DNA from: Cryptomeria japonica
Lineage: Eukaryota; Streptophyta; Pinopsida; Cupressales; Cupressaceae
Length of the DNA: 64,000 bases
Assembly: GCF_030272615.1 (NCBI RefSeq)
Contig: NC_081411.1
Span: 834,570,136-834,634,135 of the forward strand
Reading direction: 5' to 3'
Positions 11,991 through 24,344 of the stretch are shown one piece after another (positions within the stretch are counted from its first letter, which is position 1; each line of letters starts with the position of its first letter). The position numbers and the translations under genes are program-made. The notes beneath the pieces were generated by a model that saw only the letters and a list, made by a program, of their open reading frames with translations, did no database searches and was not told the origin of the DNA.

Positions 11991-13907
11991 TCAACCAACA
12001 CTGCCTCTATCAGTAGGTGGATCCTATCCACTACATCCTACCCCAGGATGTCGAGGTGGTCCCATAACACCACCACTGCTAGTCTGTCATGAAGTAGATC
12101 TACTCGATCTCCTCCCCATGAATGCACTGAAGCTAGGCTCTCTCTGACCCTCAGGGATGGCTCTCTCATATGCCTATCTATAATAAATAGCCTCCTGCGC
12201 AGCAGTGAAATATCTCTCTCCCTGGTCACATGCATATGTACCTTCTCTAAAAAGCTGATCAAAGGCATCCATAGTAATCTGACATCATCACACTACCTCA
12301 TCTCTCTCCCACTAAAGACACACTTTCTCTGCCTCTAGGGCACCATAATCTGCACGATAGGTCTCTCACTCAATATCTTATCTAGCAACCTCATCCTCCA
12401 AGCTCTGCACTCACGCTCTAAGAGTCTATAGCTCATCCTCATCACCAACCTCTCCTATCCCACCCTCTACGGCAAGCGCATCCTCCAACTCTAGCATATC
12501 ATCATCATCATCCCCACCCTTGCTACTCGATGACTCCGAGGAATCATCATTGTCCTTACTACTAATAGACTTAGTGTCTCCACCAATGTCTATATCCTCA
12601 TCTCCATCATCTCCACCACCTCCTCCCCCATCTCCATCATCTCCACCATCTCCACCACCTCCTCCCCCATCTCCTCCATCTCCTCCGGCTCTCTCCCCTG
12701 CGTCTATCCTCAACCGTTGTCTAGGATGGCAAATCTACTGTGCTATAATCGGAATAGTAGGATCAGTCAAAGGCACTGGCCTATGCCTAGCAAACCATGC
12801 ATCATACTCCACTGTCGTCCCTAGATCTGCTCCACCCCTACCCCAACCCCAGAGTAATGGCTGCAACGAATCAAACTCAGCAGAGGCAACATGTGGCTGA
12901 ACACACACACCCCAATGAGATACCTCACGAGATACATGAGCAAAATATGTAGTAACCACAAGTGTCACCTATACCTCACCAAACCATCTAAGAACACGTC
13001 TAGGTAGATACATCTCTATGATCCGCTGAGTCTCGAAGGTCCTACCAATAAGATATCTCTGTTGGCGGCAGAAAGACAAGTGTACTACATCATCAGGCCA
13101 ACCGGGGCAATCTAAGTAAGGTCTCCAAATGAAATGCTGCAATATATCCAACTAATGTCTCCAATACAAGGTGTTCCTCGAACCCCTATGTCTGATACCA
13201 GTTGTATATCTGAAAGCATAAGGCTCACCAGGCTACAAATCTACATGAATGACAGGCCTAGAAATAGAAATGTGCTCCCATGCCCATGTCTACAACAAAG
13301 TAACACCACAATTGATAGAACGGTATCCCAGATACACAATACCATGCATCTGATAGTACAACATGGCAAGTAGACAAGGACCCCAAGCATATAGTCGACG
13401 ATGCATAATCATATCATGGAGCACTTTGCCCCATCCAACTGGAAACCCATGACCTCATTGATCAAGTATCAGTAAACCACCGACAATACCGCATAATACA
13501 ACGGTCAGGTCATCATAGTCTAATCGGGCCCAAGGGATCTCATAACGGCCACTGATCTGCAAATCCTAAATCTCACACTCAAAAAGTGCACATAGTCCAG
13601 CAATGCCATCATCATGGTCATATAAAACCCTCTCACCATGAATGGGAATACGCAGTATACGCCATACATCCTCTAAGGTAATGGATGCCTCACCAGTTGG
13701 AAGATGAAATGAACACGTCTCTAAGTAGCACCGCTCTATCAAAGCTATAATCATGGCCCTGTTGGCCATCACCTCTGGCAAATGCAATACATGGTAAAGA
13801 CCAAGCTGATGAATATGCTCAATCTCATCATCTGGTAGGTCAGCTTGAAGATCAAGTCCACTAGGCCTGCTCTGTCGACAATATAACACTCCGATGTTCT
13901 CTTGCAA
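11991..13907 (-). pseudogene. Antisense plant mobile domain (PMD) gene in Tat-1, broken
   Basis: On the minus strand the first 113 codons (13907-13566) carry the PMD core: LGLYHVLHLPEVMANRAMI, ALIERCYLETCSFHLP and TGEASITLEDVWRILRIPI, the pattern of the MAIN/MAIL/PP7-long-form family. It goes on with W-rich PMD parts (HIWAWEH-like, WRPYLDCPGWPDD, FCRQQRYLIGRTFETQR), a Gly/Asp-rich acidic stretch (12712-12426), a charged helical part, and a C-terminus with SGGVMGPPR that Tat-2 shares (SGGVMGPLR). The end at 11991 is a TGA. Several stops and one or more frameshifts break it. No ATG is seen at the 5' end, so an upstream exon is possible. Cellular PMD proteins act in silencing and genome stability; the role inside a retroelement is unknown. 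Confidence 0.8.
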
Positions 13908-13984
13908 ACGAGAAAATGATCAAAATAGCAGATGTCGAATCTAGATAAACTTACAATATTTTCAAATGAATGACAAAAACTTAC

Positions 13985-14235
13985 ATTTACAATGAATGCG
14001 TAATAGTTATGACTTATGCGGTACAAATATGGCTCTTGCATGACGATTGAAGCTAATGCGTGACACAATGAGCGCATGCATGACAAATAACACTTATGCG
14101 AAATGATATACACAAATGCGGCATGATACAGCTAATGTGTGATGCTTACGATGCATGCGTAACATTTACAGTGAATGCGGTACACTAAGCACTAATGCGT
14201 AAAAGTCGACAAGCGATTGCGTAATGCATAGCAAA
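13985..14235. promoter_or_regulatory. Degenerate ATGCG motif array, 5' to the antisense PMD gene of Tat-1
   Basis: More than ten copies of AATGCG, TATGCG or CATGCG spaced mostly 15-35 bp apart, in otherwise AT-rich DNA. The array lies at the 5' side of the minus-strand PMD gene and before the LTR. A promoter or protein-binding role is inference from position only. Tat-2 has a different motif (AGCGCT) in the same place. Confidence 0.45.
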
Positions 14236-14749
14236 AAGTGATCATGAAATTTTTTTGGAAAAAAGGCATAAAAACAGGAAAAAATCAAGGAAAAGCAATG
14301 AAAAATACCATGCCACCAATCCCAGGAGGTCTTTGAAATGAACATACTCGGTTTGACAAGTGCAATCGAGCTCTATAACCAGACATGATGACCAAAAACT
14401 CAGAAACAGGCACAAAAATTGCAAATAAACCAAAGAACTACCAAATCACAAATGAGCAAATAAAAACCTAGAATTATCTATTTATAGCTCAAAATTAGGG
14501 TTTTACGACACCTTGATGCCCATGGTCCCCACCAGCTTCAAACAACTAGTAGCCTACTCAAACGATCTCAAAATGAAATGAAATTTCATATGCTGGTTCC
14601 TTACACTGGTATCGAAACAATGGTATGAATTTTTGAATTTTTCGACCACCTTTTCCGAGGGGGCATATTTACACTACACAGCAATACCAAGGCATACTGG
14701 GGCAAAAATTTTCATTTTCTTTGAAACAATGTCATTCTGACTTTGTCTC

Positions 14750-14762
14750 AAAGAGGGGCAAA
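14750..14762 (+). other. Polypurine tract of Tat-1
   Basis: AAAGAGGGGCAAA directly before the TG of the 3' LTR; it would prime plus-strand DNA synthesis. Tat-2 has AAAAAGGGGCAAA in the same position. Confidence 0.85.
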
Positions 14763-16040
14763 TGTAGACACCTAAAAATGTCTCATTGATCATGTACTAA
14801 TTATTCCTCTAATTGATTAAATAATCTTTATTATTCAATTAAGTCAGTTAAACTTATTCTTCTAAATTCTTCTAATTTCATATTTCCTCATCATCTTATT
14901 AATTATTCTATTTCCTATTCTATCATCATTTCATCATTTAATCATTTTCTAAATATTAATTAAATATTAATTATTTAATTAATTTTGATTAATTCCCCAA
15001 TTTAAATAATCTTTATTATTTAAATAATTACTAATTACTCAATTTCTATCTCTAATCATCTAATCATTCAACCCTCTTCTAAATATTAATTAAATATTTA
15101 TTATTTAATTAATTGTGATTTAATCCTTTAAATTAAATAGTCTTTATTATTTAATTAAATTCTATTTCTAAATAATTAAATAGTTTCTTTAAATTATCTA
15201 ATTAACTAATTAATTCTTCCATTTCCAAATTCCCAAATTCTAATTTCATTTAATTTCATATTCTTCTAATTTCTTCCAAATTCAAATACATGTGCATGAT
15301 TTCAAAAACCAAATTGAAAATCAAAGTTAAGTTCTAAATATATTCAAAGGCTAAATTGAATTAATAAATTCAATTATTTGAATAATATCTCATGCAAAGA
15401 TTAAATTAATAATTTAAATCTAAATGCAAGCACATGCTAAATTAATTAATTAAATCAATTAATTAATTAAATCATTTATCTCTCCAACTTCTATTTCCAT
15501 CCTTCAGTTAGCTTTTTCTAAATTTAGCTCTCTGTGTCATCCTCTTTATTTCCTCCAATCATTCTTTTTCTTCCTTCAGTTAACTCTTTCATCAATTAGT
15601 TGACTCCTTTAATCTATTCAATCTATTGAGTTCCACTCCTACAATCAACAATTCAACTATCAAATTGCATTTGAGCTCACCTAAGTTTACACCTCTTGAT
15701 CATTTTGTTCCACCTTTCAATCAATCTTCTCCAATTTTCTATAAATTGAGCATCCAATCTCCATTTTCAACAATCACAAACTTCGAATCTTTGTGTCACT
15801 TGCAAGTTACCAGTACAATATCTGAGAGCCATCATACCATGAAGTGAAGAAGAGCAATGGAAGCAATATGCACATCTTGGAATAGGGAGTTTTATTTGAA
15901 TTGATTTCATTCTTAATTCCTGTTTTGCTTGATGATTGCATTATTTCATTGTCTAGTATGTTAGATTTGTTAATTAGACAGGGATTCATGATTTTCCTAG
16001 TGTTTCTAATTGATAGCTTTAAGATGAATTCTAGCATGCA
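14763..16040 (+). repeat. 3' LTR of Tat-1
   Basis: Starts TGTAGACACC after the polypurine tract and is very AT-rich with TTAATTAA-type runs near 14930-15480. The end is put at the CA at 16040 because satellite sequence starts within about 6 bp. That gives about 1.28 kb, close to the 1.38 kb of the Tat-2 LTRs, with which it shares little sequence. The 5' LTR is outside the window, so the end cannot be confirmed here. Confidence 0.7.
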
Positions 16041-16045
16041 TTACA

Positions 16046-18245
16046 ACGGGCACTGAGAAACGCGATGCTGAATATTGACAACTTTGAGCAACTTGAGCAC
16101 TTAGGCAATTTCGCTCCCAGGGTGTGGCTCACAACAATCGAGCGAGTTGGAGAGAAAAAACAAGGCATTCCTAGCATAAACGTAGCCACCCCAGTGCGTA
16201 CGAGCTGACGGTTCAATGCTATGACAAGCGGATTGAAAGATGGGGTATTGTGCAACTTTTCATTGAACCCATCTAACGCTTTTTTTCAAAACTGAAAAAG
16301 TGTCACCACGAGCAACTAGATCTAATTCTACCAAAACTGAGAGAGGTGTTTTTAGAGTGACACAACATGACCCCGTAGGATCAGATAGCTCGTTCTTATG
16401 ATTAATGGGCATTGAGAAACATGATGCCAAATATTGACAACTTTGAGCAACTTGAGCACTTAGATGATTTTGCTGCCAGGGTGTGGCCCACAACAATCGG
16501 GCGAGTTGGAGAGAAAAAAGAAGGCATTCCTAGCATAAAATTGACCACCCCAACATGTAAAAGTTAATGACTTGGTGCCATGACAAGCGGATTGAAAGAT
16601 GGGGCATTGTGCAACTTTTCATTGAACCCATCTGACGCTTTTTGTCGCAACCGAGAAAGTGTCTCCATGAGCAACTGGATCCAAGTCTACCAAAACCAAG
16701 AGAGGATTTTTTAGAGTGACATAACATGACCCCATAGGATTAGATTAATTATTCTTATTATTAACAAGCGCAGAGAAACGCTATGCCGAATATTGACCTT
16801 TTTGAGCAACTTTAGCACTTAGGCAATTTCGCTGCCAAGGTGTGGCCCGCAATGATCGAGCGAGCTGGAGAGAAAAAATAAGGCATTCCTAGTGTAAAAC
16901 TAGCCACCTTGATGTGTACGAGCTGATGGTTTGGTGTTGTGAGGAGCGGATTGAAAGATGGGGCATTGTGCAACTTTTCATTGAACCCATCTGACACTTT
17001 TTGTCGCAACCGAGAAATTGTCATCACGAACAACTGGATTCGAGTCTACCAAAACTGAAAGACAATTTTTTAGAGTGCCATAACATGACCCCCTAGGATC
17101 AGATGGCTTGTTCTTATGAGTAACGGGCGTCGAGAAACGCGATGCCAAATATTGACAACTTTGAGCAACTTGAGCACTTAGACGATTTCGATGCCAGGGT
17201 GTGGCCCACAATGATCAGGTGAGTTGGAGAGAAAATTGAAGGCATTCCTAACATAAACCCAGCGACCCTGACATGTATGAGCTCACGATTCGGTTCCGCG
17301 ATGAGCAGATTGAAAGATGGGGCATTGTGCAACTTTTCATTGAACCCATTTGACGCTTTTTGTTGCAATTGAGAAAGTGTCACCATGAGAAACTAGATCC
17401 GATTCTACCAAAACTAAAAGAGGCTTTTTTAGAGTGCCATAACATGACCTTGTAGGATCAAATGACTTGTTCTTATGATTAACGAGCACTGAGAAACGTA
17501 ATGCCAAATATTGACAACTTTGAGCAACTTGAGCACTTAGGCAATTTCGATGCCAAGGTGTGGCCTACAATGATCAGGCGAGTTGGAGAGAAAAAAGAAG
17601 GTATTCCTAGCATAAACCCAACCACCCCGACATGTACGAGCTGATGGTTCAGTGTCGCAATGAGCGGATTGAAAGATGGGGCATTGTGCAACTTTTCATT
17701 GAACTCATCTGACGCTTTTTGTCACAACTGAGAAAGTGTTGCCACAACCAACTGGATCTGAGTCTACTAAAACTAAGAGAGGATTTTAGAGTGCCATAAC
17801 ATAACCCCATAGGATTAGATGGCTCATTCTTATGATTAACGAGCGTCGAGAAACGCGATGCTAAATATTGACAACTTTGAGCAACTTGAGCACTTAAGCG
17901 ATTTCGCTGCCAGGGTGTGGCCTGCAACGATCAGGTGATTTGGAGAGAAAAAAGAAGGAATTCCTAGTGTAAAATCAACCACCTTGATGCGTATGAGCTA
18001 ACAGGTCAGTGTTGTGATGAGCGGATTGAAAAATGGGGTATTGTGCAACTTTTCATTGAACCCATCTAATGCTTTTTGTCGCAACCGAGAAAGTGTCACC
18101 ACAAGCAATTAGATCCTAGTCTACCTAAACCAAGAGATGTTTTTTTATAGTGCCATAACATGATCTCGGAGGATCAGACTAATCTTTCTTACATGTCACT
18201 AACATCGAGAAAAACAATGCCGAATTTTGACAATTTTTCACACTT
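16046..18245. repeat. Satellite array, 359-bp unit, six copies plus a partial one
   Basis: The landmark GAGAAAC recurs at 16055, 16414, 16773, 17132, 17491, 17848 and 18207, a period of 359 bp (once 357). Other marks recur in each unit, such as TTGAGCAACTTGAGCAC, GGATTGAAAGATGGGG and TGCAACTTTTCATTGAACC. Copies differ by many transitions. The similar short frames seen on the minus strand of each unit are a by-product of the repetition, not genes. Confidence 0.95.
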
Positions 18246-18478
18246 TGAGTGATTGATAACAAATTAGCAATTTTTACATCTTTTACCATATTAGCCTAAA
18301 ACTTCACAAAATGATCCCATGTGATCTCTAATGGTCCAAAATGACATTATTTACATAAAATCACACAAAACAAGACAAAAACACAATTCTTTATATTACA
18401 ATGCCTCGAGTAGTCAAAAATACAAGTCATGTACATATATCCAAATAAGATTGATATTACAATTTTTTACATTTACAT

Positions 18479-20181
18479 TTAATCCAATGAACCATCTGGA
18501 TCTTCTCTACTCTTTATTGTGTCTAGTATGACCTCATGGTCAGACTCACTAACCTTCCATAGGTTCTTGTTTAGTGGTCTACCCCCATATCTGATCAAAT
18601 GAACATTTGAAGCTACAACAAGGTTAGAATAATGAAGAATCTTCCTATGTGTCTTGAAGTCCTCGAACAACCACAAGTTAGACTTCTTCACTGGGTACCT
18701 TCTAAGCCATGTACCATTAACAACTACTGATCCTGTGGGGTACTCAATATTTTCTCCATCTACCATAGGGCTATCCAATTTCTTTTTTGCATCCACACAA
18801 CGACACAAGTAATAATATGTTCCTTCTTCATTGTCTTCAGCTACAATTACTGCATAAACATGCCCTGCAATGATAAAGTGAGAAGAATTTAGCAAACAAC
18901 TAAGGTAAAATATTAAAGCACAAAAAATTGTGTGTGGATAATTTACCTGGTTGGACTAAATCTAACATATGGTCAAAGTCAACTGATGCTTCCATCTGTG
19001 TTATTTGTAGTGCACTCAGAGGTCGATATGTCTCAAGTGGGATTAGAGGCCTCATACACCATTCTTCCACCCACTCCTTTGACTCACACTCATTATAGGC
19101 ACCATATCTACATGAAGAACAATAACATGCTATCCACCGCGTATGGATAGTCCATGAACCTGCATTAGAGATTTTGAAAGAGTGTAGCTCACTCAATCCT
19201 ATCAATGTACAACAATCTTCTAATTTTGCAATGTTAGTATCATCCACCAACCAAAAAAATCTGCAAACTAAAGACTTACCTTGATTACCTAGACCAATTG
19301 TACCATTTCACCATTGAACAATTGATTTTGCATCTTTCAAGTTTGCATTCCCTTTTCACTTTAACTCTTCTCATGCTAAAGCTCTTTTAATACATGCTCC
19401 TGCACCATCATGCTCCCCTTTTCCATGCCCAACCTTAGAGAAATTCCACATATGTTGAATAGCAGTCAACTTATGCATCCTACTCAATGAATAAAACATC
19501 TGAGAGTTCTTAAATTGTGATGCACAACTATCTAACCATATGATATGTTGATGGAATGATATGCCTCAGCTAACCAAATCATCGTAGAATATCTAGAAAC
19601 AACCTTGCACAAACTCTGTAGAGTGTGAGCGATCATCACTGATGTAAAAATGATAATCCCTCAATATCTTCCTATCCTCTTTCATACTATCATGTGCATG
19701 AATGAATGCTATATGCACAAATATAGCAACTTGTGTGGAGTTGTAATATTGTGATTGCACCTCGTTCTACGGTTGTAGTGTGAAGTTCTCTGCAAAGTCA
19801 ACAACTGAAACAATTGTATGAAGTGGAAAAGTGTCCTTACATAACTTAAATTGTGAGTCCAACCAATGAGCTCGATGGTTATGCCTTACATACTCATACA
19901 CTATATTCTCATGAAAGATGCCCATAAACTGATACACTGGAATCTTCTCACTAACCAATTCACACCTTTTTGCTTCTTTTCCATCTTTTAGCATGTAGGC
20001 CACTATCTTATATTTTTCGAATTCTACTAATTCACTACCAATTTCTTGTCCAATATCCATATGTTGAAAAAAAATTTAAACGTCACAATCCACCACAATC
20101 AACACATGTGCCATTCAAGCGACACTTATTGTAATATACTTGACCATCTACTCTTTCACATAAGATGCTAGATATGAATTT
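18479..20181 (-). pseudogene. Transposase-like gene, catalytic core and C-terminal exons (decayed)
   Basis: Minus strand. After a Cys-rich stretch (CERVDGQVYYNKC, CVDCGGL) comes a frame (20060-19767) ending in VVDFAENFTLQP, then QSQYYNSTQVAIFVH, IIWLDSCASQFKN, MWNFSKVGHGKGEHDG and GACIKRAL. The pattern DFAEN...D...SQFKN...HGKG..DG.G..K is, from memory, that of an uncharacterised transposase-like family in animals and plants; two Asp are candidate catalytic residues. The exon continues through RFFWLVDDTNIAKLEDCC and SWTIHTRWIACYCSSC to 18947. An 82-bp intron (18946-18865, GTAAAT...TTGCAG) joins VQPG to GHVYAVIVAEDNEEG. The last exon ends at 18479. Six in-frame stops in the core are all explained by C-to-T or G-to-A changes. 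Upstream it is cut by solo LTR B. Confidence 0.7.
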
Positions 20182-20248
20182 TGTGAGATTTTTCCAAGGT
20201 CAAGAGGAAATGGAAAGCAAAAATAAGAGAGACAAAATAGATGATAGG
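20182..20248 (-). mobile_element. Solo LTR B, left fragment
   Basis: The first 67 bp (plus-strand order) of an LTR that resumes at 38890 after the Tat-2 insertion. It begins TGTGAGATTT and aligns with the LTRs at 54439 and 56447. The 5 bp before it (20177-20181, AATTT) and after the right fragment (39302-39306, AATTC) match at four of five positions, consistent with an old target-site duplication. Confidence 0.85.
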
Positions 20249-21632
20249 TGTAGTCACATAAATCTGTCCCGCTTAATTAAATAAATATTCGCTATTTATT
20301 TGATTAAAAATCCACTAGCCATCAGTTAATTAAATTAATATTTAATTAATTCATCTCCAAACATTCTTCTGTTAATTAAATAAATTATTCAATTTATTTT
20401 AATTAATTCATTAAACCAAATTCACAATCAATTAAATGAATAAAATCTATTTATTTTATTAAATCTCCTTTTCCTCTTTTAAATAAATTAAATAAAAACA
20501 TTTATTTAAATCATTATCCCCCCCCCACTTGCATTTTCCTACAAATGCAACTTGCACACATTTATTGAAATAAATGAATTTTTATTTTAATAAAATCCTA
20601 TTTTCCCTCACCCACCAAATCCACTTGCAAAATCTAATCCCCTTCTAGATTCTTCTAACCCTTTCCTAATTAGCCTAATCCATCCCCTAATTATTGTCAT
20701 ATTCCTAAGCAAAATGGAGTCACTTCTCAAAGACTTCAAAAGTCTTTGAAAAGCATTTAATTCTTTGTGTGTTCAACAAATTAACCCCCAAAGTCTTCCA
20801 AGACCATTAATGGCTCTTACATGACCATTTATGGCTCTTACATAACCATTTATGGTTATTTCAAACTTGTCTCCCCAAACATTTATTGTTTTGACCACAT
20901 TTATCCTTTTCACATTTGCACAAGAGTTTATCCATTGGATAAAAGCTTTATTCTTTGAATAAAGAGTTTATTCATTCAACCAATCTTGACTTTAACTCCC
21001 TAGGGTCATATCAAGCATTTAATGTTTATTCCCTCTCCTCTCAACCTATCTTACATTGACACTTGTCATCTTGGGATTGGATTGAAAGCCCTCACATGGA
21101 TTGAAATCATTCAATCCTGACCCTTGTTGAGATTGCTCAATCTCAACCATCCATTGCTCCATTTTTCCTATAAATAGAGCCCATTTCTTCATAATCCAGA
21201 TCCTAAAAACTTGTATGCATTTAACCTATAGGCATTTTAGAGAGAATTTAGCATAGCAAACTCATGTATTGTCATTTTGGTTAAAATAAATCATTTTAGC
21301 ATCAATAGCTTAATATTAGCTTCTTTATTTACATTTAGAGCAATATTTCAATCTCAATCCTCCATAAGCATCCATAGTGCAAAAAACTATTGAGAGCTAC
21401 ACTATTTTGGAACTTGAGAGGAGAGGAACAAGGGAGAAGGAGCTAAGAACATGCTAAAAGGCATTTGGAGATGCCTCATTATCTTCGTTTCATTAGTTAG
21501 ATATATTAGCATGATTTTAGTATCTCTCTTGATATGCCTGTTTAGATTAGTTTTTGATTGACTAACACTAACGGTTTCTTGTCTTGTGTGTTATTTATCA
21601 TTGACTAACCTTGTCCATTTTGCAGCGCATCA
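20249..21632 (+). repeat. 5' LTR of Tat-2
   Basis: Starts TGTAGTCACA and ends GCATCA. A TATAAATA box at 21169-21176 probably drives transcription. It has long AT-rich runs near the start (TTAATTAAATAAAT) and aligns along its length with 37505-38889. Confidence 0.95.
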
Positions 21633-21660
21633 TTTAGTGAACCCGACGTGAATCCAAACA
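21633..21660 (+). other. Primer-binding region of Tat-2
   Basis: The sequence right after the LTR is TTTAGTGAACCCGACGTGAA. A tRNA primer site normally starts with TGG; here TTTAG could be a decayed TTTGG. I cannot assign a tRNA with confidence. It is not the initiator-methionine site used by the copia and non-autonomous elements in this window. Confidence 0.5.
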
Positions 21661-21719
21661 CCAAAAGGATCATTATTTTTTACCCATTAACATGTTTGAA
21701 TGTTGAAAATGTCACACAG

Positions 21720-21960
21720 GTTGCGCTTTGGCACTATTGAACTCGTTCTAGCACTATCGATACTTATGGTTTTAGCGCTATTGTTCTTACAATAGCGCTA
21801 TTGTATCAAGTTCAGCGCTTTTGACACTGTTTTGGCACGTTTGACATAGTTTTGGCGCTCTTCACCCTATTTCAGCGCTTTTTCCTTCTTTGTTTCTCTT
21901 TTCTTTTAGCGCGTTTGTGTTAAGTAGTGCCTCTGTTCAAACACAAACTAGCGCTATTGT
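21720..21960. promoter_or_regulatory. AGCGCT motif array in the Tat-2 leader
   Basis: AGCGCT or near variants recur about ten times at 15-35 bp spacing, mostly in the frame TTTTAGCGCTATTG or TTCAGCGCTTTTG. The same motif family is found in inverse context at 36625-36950, near the other end of the element. Function unknown. Confidence 0.5.
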
Positions 21961-24344
21961 AATAGAACATTGTAAAAAAGGACCTTGTAACCGAAAAGTG
22001 AAAGTTTTTAGGCTTGTGGAAGCCCCCCTTAAACATGGATTTTACTAACTAGTTGTTGTTTGTGCAGGTTTAAAACTCACCATTAAAAATCACAAACTTT
22101 CTTTTGGTGCTTTAAAACTTGAACAAAACAAATTTTCCTTGCTTTCTAGTTAGGGTCACTTGTCTTTGGTGCATTAAAACTGAACAAGACAACATTTGCT
22201 TTCATTGCAAGTTAGGACTCATTTTCTTTTGGGGCTTAAAATCAATAATTTGATTTCCTTGCATCAAACTAAAGCATTTACAATCCACACTTCAAATTTT
22301 GGTGCACATAAAATACACAATCCACTTGTTTTGATTTTTGCAAGCGATTTTACTTCATGCAAACATGTTTTTCATTAAGTTGACCAGGACTTCCCATTTC
22401 TAGATTACAACACATTTTGCCATTGAAAGTTAAAAAGAACACCATGACTATTGGAGCAACATCTCCAAATAGTTAGATCACATTGCAATGGTGGATTAAA
22501 AAGAACAAGTGCTTTTCGTGCTTGGCACACTTGTGCACAAAGTCAGTCGAGTGGTCCCACTTCTAACACACACTATCCTCTCCCTTGGCTTTCATGGTCC
22601 TAAGTGCAAGAGAAAAGTGTTAGTGACACTCAAAATTTTATCTTTTTAAGAGAGGCCTACCAAGAGACACATCACTCTTGGGAACGACCTCGCGTGGTAA
22701 ATCCTTCGAGTTGCTATAGAAATTAGGTGAGAACGAAAGCTGTAGCCTTGGGTATAGCTGTTCCTACAATGTAACTGGTCGAAAGGACAAATGGGCCCCA
22801 CCACTAGTTACAAGGCTCTTAAGTGAATCACTGCAGAATGAACTTATGTCCAAAAACATCGAACATGACTAAACACCTTTAAGTAGTAGCCCACCCGTTC
22901 TATTGATTGAGGATATTTGCGATATAATTTAGTGCAAGAGCATAGATGGTTTTTCTCTCAAGATACTCACCATACATATTTCCTTGAGTAGAAACATAGC
23001 TTTTTGAAAAGTCACTTGTGACTTGATAAAAGTGGTGACTCCCCCATCATAGGGATCATCTATTTGTTATGCTCGTGCAAGACTTAGTATATCGCATCCT
23101 TACCTGCCACGGCGGGATTCATAAGGTATGTAGTACCAAAGTCGAAGAAATATCAAGATGTGGGCTAGATTTATCACAACTAGCCATTTGACCTTAGGGA
23201 TAAAAAGTGTTTGAAGTGTGTTCATTTTAAAGACCAAGTGCAAATTGAGCCGACTTCAGGCTTTGGAAATACACCTTAAAATATATCTAAAGGAAGGGTC
23301 ATATACAAGTCCAAGGATTGGGTTGATCTAGACCCATACTCATTTGTGCCTTTGGGGGCAACATTCTTGTGTTTGTGTGCTTGCTTTATTTTCTTGTCAA
23401 AGAAAAATCAGAAAAAAATCACTTCCAAAAACAAAGTATTCATCCAACCAAACATTTCTCAAAACAACCAAACACATCAAAAACAAAGTGCAAATAACAA
23501 AGAGTCAAATTTTATGACCATTCTTCACATCTTGCGAAAGAAGAAGCGTCATCAGAATATCAACTTGAAAAGAAGACCATTAAACTCAAAGGCTTTGATC
23601 AAAAGGAGGAAATTCTTCTATATAAATAGACAAATCTTTGTCTCACATAGAGTCTTTCTGCGTCACATGTGTCTCTACCTTCAAGGCAAAACAAATGAAT
23701 TTAATTCAGAGACTTTGAACCTCAGAGTTTTTATGCAATATAAAGCTCTGAGTTATCACAAAAACCAATGAGGTAAGATTAATCCCAACTTTTTCCCAAA
23801 CATCTGTATCACATACAACACAGCTCGAGAAATACCACCAACACCTGAAAGGGAAGAGATAGAGTTTGTCCCATTTGTGACACAAATTTTTTATTGAAGT
23901 TGAAAACATTTCATCCATTATCTTACTCATACATCATCACTTCATCATCAATCCGTCCCAACTCTCAAAACATTAAGAGGTTCTTGTCCCAAGTTCTCTT
24001 TTAGATATTGCTTGAATCAAAAACATCACATCACTTTTTAGATTGTTTCTACATCTAGAATAAGCTCATCCTAAGAGACATATCTACGCAGGATAAAACT
24101 AGTTCATGAGTGAATCCTCTCATTACTAGGTAGTTCAATCTATAACACATCTCAGATTTCTCTACACCTTATCACATCAAATCTTATCAAAACAAGCAAG
24201 CAATTCAAAGAAGGAATTTCGGTTACATCTACCTTAAAAGTGCTAGAGATCTACATGCAACACAAATCACCAACCATCAATCTTTCATTTCATCAACAAC
24301 TCATCATCATTTTCACTCAACTTCAACAAAAGTTTGTAAACAAA
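21961..24344. other. Tat-2 leader without recognisable gene
   Basis: About 2.4 kb between the AGCGCT array and gag. It contains repeated ACTT(G/T)CTTTTGGTGC-type phrases near 22080-22260 and a basic, A-rich open stretch (23346-23771) that resembles no family I know and has no equivalent in Tat-1. Long leaders before gag are normal for Tat/Ogre elements. Confidence 0.6.

Larger units (their letters stand above)
1..16040 (+). mobile_element. Tat-lineage Ty3/gypsy LTR retrotransposon Tat-1 (5' end outside window)
   Basis: The order gag, aspartic protease, reverse transcriptase, RNase H, second RNase H, integrase is that of Ty3/gypsy elements of the Tat lineage, where the second (archaeal-type) RNase H is diagnostic. 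An antisense plant mobile domain gene lies between integrase and the 3' LTR. The polypurine tract at 14750-14762 fixes the LTR start at 14763. The right end is placed at 16040, after the last CA before the satellite array, and is an estimate because the 5' LTR and left target-site duplication are outside the window. All reading frames carry several nonsense codons and some frameshifts, so this copy cannot act on its own. Confidence 0.9.

Noticed and set aside
12520-12900. Pro/Ser-rich plus-strand frame of 126 codons
   Set aside because: It is the complement of the Gly/Asp-rich part of the antisense PMD gene, whose domain similarity is on the minus strand.
16031-17927. A series of similar minus-strand reading frames of 65-92 codons
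   Set aside because: They repeat with the 359-bp satellite unit, shift frame between copies and match no protein; they are by-products of the tandem array.
19195-19290. A GTAAGT site after GNQ in the transposase-like gene as an intron start
   Set aside because: The reading frame continues straight through as GKSLVCRFFWLVDD, which fits the protein; only the 18865-18946 intron is supported.
23346-23771. Basic 141-codon frame in the Tat-2 leader as a possible extra ORF
   Set aside because: A-rich composition alone explains the Lys/Asn/Gln-rich product; no counterpart in Tat-1 and no known motif.
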